Shown here piece after piece: positions 18,010-20,240 of a stretch of 20,240 bases of DNA; within the stretch, counting starts at the first letter, position 1, and every line of letters starts with the position of its first letter. The notes below the pieces were generated by a model that saw only the letters and a program-made list of their open reading frames with translations, was not told where the DNA came from and made no database searches. The DNA comes from Thalassiosira profunda (taxonomy: Eukaryota > Bacillariophyta > Thalassiosirophyceae > Thalassiosirales > Thalassiosiraceae). A program made the translations under genes and the position numbers. The stretch is taken from positions 1 through 20,240 of the forward strand of contig JALLAP010000289.1 in the NCBI GenBank assembly GCA_036939355.1. Reading direction: 5' to 3'.

Positions 18010-19266
18010 ATGGTCCTCTTCGACTCGGACCGACGACGCAAGGCCGGCGGTGGCGGCGCCGTCCACGACCGCCCCAGCGCCCGAAAGCTCTTCGCGACCC
18101 TCCGCCAGAAGGCCCGCGGCGACGTCAGCGGCAGCCTCGGGAGCGAGGTCCCTCGCAAGAACCACAAGCTCCCCCAAGTCTCCTACGAGGGCGACCGGAC
18201 CCACTCCCGGACGACGACGCGGACGGGCTCCATCCGCTCCGGTGTGTCCATCGCGTCCTCCCAGCTCTTCACCGATGCCAGCGTCGGCACGGCAGAATCG
18301 ACGTCGCCCCCGCGGAGCCGAGGCAACGAACGTAGGCGGACCCAGTCGCAGAGACCGCGCCCCGCCCTCGAGGAAGAGTACCGCGTGTCCCGCCGCGCCG
18401 CCCCCCTCGGCCACGGCATCGCCGGCCAAGTAAGGGAGGGCATACACCTCGCGACGGGATCGCCGTGCGCGATCAAGACGATGCACAAGGCGCAAATTCG
18501 CCGGAAGGATCGGATCCACCGCGAGATTAGCTTCCTCAAGCGGTGCGCGCATCCCAACATCGTCGAGCTGTACGACGTCTACGAGACCGAGGAGGAGGTG
18601 CACCTCGTCACGGAACTGTGCCAGGGGGGCGAACTGTTCGATCGCATCGTGCAAAAGGCCACGGCGAGCAAGGAGCAACGGCGCCGGTGGGCCGCGGACG
18701 GTGGCGAGGATATCTTGTCCCCCGAAGAGCCCCTGCTGCCGGCGTGCTTCCCCGAACGGGACGCCGCGCGGATCGTCCGCTCCCTCCTCTCCGCGGTGGC
18801 CTACCTCCATTCCCACAACTGCGTCCACCGCGATTTGAAGCCCGAGAATATACTTTTCAGTGAGGCGGACGACGACGACCAGTCGGACGTCAAGCTAATC
18901 GACTTTGGCTTGTCAATTCGCCACGATCCCGACGGTCCTCCGCTGAGAAGCACGGTCGGCACGAGCTACTACATGAGCCCCGAGCTCCTCGACGGCAACT
19001 ACGATCGGGCGTGCGACCTCTGGTCCGTCGGCGTCATAACCTACGTAATGTTGTCCGGAAGGCCACCGTTCAACGGATCTACCGACGAAGTCATCTTCGA
19101 GAAGATCAAGCGGGGGCGGTACCGGATGGAGGGACCGCTGTGGGACGACGGGCTCATTAGCGATGCGGCGAAGGACTTTATAAAGTGTTTGTTGGACGTC
19201 GATCCAATGAGACGGTGGACGGCCGACATGGCGCTGGAGCACGAGTGGCTGCAGGGGGCGCGATAA
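18010..19266 (+). CDS. CaMK-group Ser/Thr protein kinase without EF hands
   Basis: Single exon, 418 residues. Residues 1-122 are basic, Ser/Thr/Arg-rich and probably disordered. The kinase domain spans about 125-415: Gly loop LGHGIAGQV (133-141), CAIKT with Lys156, Glu172 in IHREISFL, HRDLKPEN (273-280) with catalytic Asp275, DFG (298-300), YYMSPELL (320-327) and DLWSVGVITYVMLSGRPPF. These sub-motifs match the CDPK/CaMK group. A roughly 30-residue insert (about 215-245) sits between the hinge helix and the alpha-E region. The protein ends just after the kinase domain, so the calmodulin-like EF hands of CDPKs and any long autoregulatory tail are absent. Calcium regulation therefore cannot be claimed; it could be a CaMK or CRK-like enzyme. 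Confidence 0.88.
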   Translation: MVLFDSDRRRKAGGGGAVHDRPSARKLFATLRQKARGDVSGSLGSEVPRKNHKLPQVSYEGDRTHSRTTTRTGSIRSGVSIASSQLFTDASVGTAESTSPPRSRGNERRRTQSQRPRPALEEEYRVSRRAAPLGHGIAGQVREGIHLATGSPCAIKTMHKAQIRRKDRIHREISFLKRCAHPNIVELYDVYETEEEVHLVTELCQGGELFDRIVQKATASKEQRRRWAADGGEDILSPEEPLLPACFPERDAARIVRSLLSAVAYLHSHNCVHRDLKPENILFSEADDDDQSDVKLIDFGLSIRHDPDGPPLRSTVGTSYYMSPELLDGNYDRACDLWSVGVITYVMLSGRPPFNGSTDEVIFEKIKRGRYRMEGPLWDDGLISDAAKDFIKCLLDVDPMRRWTADMALEHEWLQGAR

Positions 19267-19766
19267 CGCGCCGCCGGAGGCCCGTGATATGTTGAGTGTT
19301 GTGTAAAGAGCAGAAGTAGAAGCGAAGGTAGAAAAGTATCAATAGAAAAGATCTTAGATGTAGACCAAAGCACCCAACTTGAATAGCAGAGCCCTCTCTT
19401 CTTCTCTTGGCAACTGCGTTATGCTCATGAGCAGAAGGTTGTTTGCTCAATCAAGCAGGACGACGAGAAGTAGAAGGTAGTACATAACCTCCAACAAAGG
19501 GATAATTGCAGAGAGCCTGTCTTTTGAGTCACTACAAATAATGTCGCACTGAAATTCACGGAAGGAATCAGTATCGTACCTGAACTTTAGAGAGGTCATA
19601 GGTCTCAAAGCTGCATGCAGAAAATTCCTCTGCCTTGTGCATTCACGAGCGTTTGGAGGCCGATCGTGCCACGTGAAAAATTGCTCGATAAACGATCGAA
19701 ATACGGTCCCAATGCACGAGCGCAAGGCTGGACGCACGGGCGGATCATCATCGGTGCAACCATAAT
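19267..19766. other. Intergenic region, nothing recognised
   Basis: About 500 bp of less GC-rich sequence between the kinase stop and the next frame. A 96-codon frame on the minus strand (19447-19737) has no recognisable content. No tRNA-like fold or repeat was noticed. Confidence 0.4.
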
Positions 19767-20240
19767 ATGCCCAGCGGACCAGCGGTCGAAGAGCTCATAA
19801 TTGACGGAGCGATCATCGCATCAAGTATGAACTGCATCAGAGAACATCCACCGAACAGCGTCGGCCGGTCACCGGCGAGGGCCGTCACTCCGCCTTATTA
19901 CCCGATGGCGGACGCAAGCCTCCTCGACCCTCCTCGCGTCGACGGCCCCGCCGAGGGCTGCTGCGCGTGCCGTTCCATCGACGAACGCGATCGGCAACAC
20001 CGCCCGCCCAAGAAAGCGCGGTCGACCGTGACCTTCTCCCCGCGCTCCATGCTGCACGTGTACGCCCACGACTCCCGCTGCCATCGCAAGAGCTACTACA
20101 CGAAGGACGACCGCCGGGGCTTCGGGAAGCGGGCGCTGTCCGACGCCATGCGGGTACGGCGCCTCGTCCTCGCCGCGCCGGGGGCCACGTCGAAGGACAG
20201 CTTCAACTACCTGATGGCCAACAAGATTCTATCGCTCGAA
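19767..20240 (+). CDS. Hypothetical protein, 3' part beyond window
   Basis: The frame is open from a stop at 19689-19691 through the window edge, with ATGs at 19767 and 19827; at least 158 residues are visible from 19767. The visible part has a Pro/Arg-rich lead (PPYYPMADASLLDPPRVDG), then TVTFSPRSMLHVYAHDS, SYYTKDDRRGFGKRALSDA and DSFNYLMANKILSLE. The combination of a VxFS...LHVY strand, a YTKDDxxxFG motif and a following helical stretch resembles, from memory, an expanded family of uncharacterised diatom proteins. No function is known to me. The true start is uncertain between the two ATGs. Confidence 0.65.
   Translation, partial: MPSGPAVEELIIDGAIIASSMNCIREHPPNSVGRSPARAVTPPYYPMADASLLDPPRVDGPAEGCCACRSIDERDRQHRPPKKARSTVTFSPRSMLHVYAHDSRCHRKSYYTKDDRRGFGKRALSDAMRVRRLVLAAPGATSKDSFNYLMANKILSLE

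Noticed and set aside
17992..18828. 278-codon frame antisense to the kinase
   Set aside because: Shadow of GC-rich codons; the sense strand encodes all kinase motifs.

Overview
The window looks like nuclear DNA of a photosynthetic stramenopile, most likely a diatom or a close ochrophyte. Reasons: an HSF-type DNA-binding domain with a diatom-like ending (DAGAYYHELFLRGRP); an mTERF protein whose presequence has a signal peptide ending in an SAF motif, as in secondary-plastid targeting; a class C (GABA-B-like) GPCR; short GT-AG introns; and compact genes in convergent and divergent pairs. Species assignment is inference; no search was run.

Layout. 45-1171 (+): a secreted or anchored SGNH/PC-esterase protein whose last ~43 residues, including the catalytic DCMH, lie in another frame (one base appears missing near 1034). 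1359-4102 (-): a two-exon GABA-B-like receptor. 4300-10371: a 6.07-kb DNA transposon with a 30-bp terminal inverted repeat (28/30 matches), subterminal palindromes built on agtacttttaaaag, and one three-exon gene (5880-10164) for a predicted 1286-residue protein. 10648-11780 (+): a Golgi-type glycosyltransferase (GT92/DUF23-like) with a small intron. 12218-14182 (+): a heat-shock-factor-like transcription factor. 14329-15963 (-): an unrecognised ~540-residue protein. 16107-17345 (-): a plastid-targeted mTERF protein. 18010-19266 (+): a CaMK-type kinase without EF hands. 19767 to the edge (+): the start of a protein resembling an uncharacterised diatom family.

The most unusual object is the transposon. 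Splicing at GT-AG sites with both introns in phase 0 joins an N-terminal OTU-like cysteine protease domain, an acidic linker, a WRKY-GCM1/FLYWCH-like zinc finger and a DDE transposase core (DAT, TD, CxxH) into one open frame with no stop. Its two introns (208 and 216 nt) are homologous to each other while the flanking exons are not, which is the signature of introner-like intron gain. Upstream in the element is a 140-bp direct duplication whose two copies differ only by three CpG-to-TpG changes. The element sits in what would otherwise be a short shared upstream region of the divergent GPCR and glycosyltransferase genes, so it may affect both.

Apart from the transposon the genes look like ordinary chromosomal genes with unrelated roles (cell-surface sensing, glycan modification, stress transcription, plastid gene expression, calcium-type signalling). 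I see no operon-like functional grouping.
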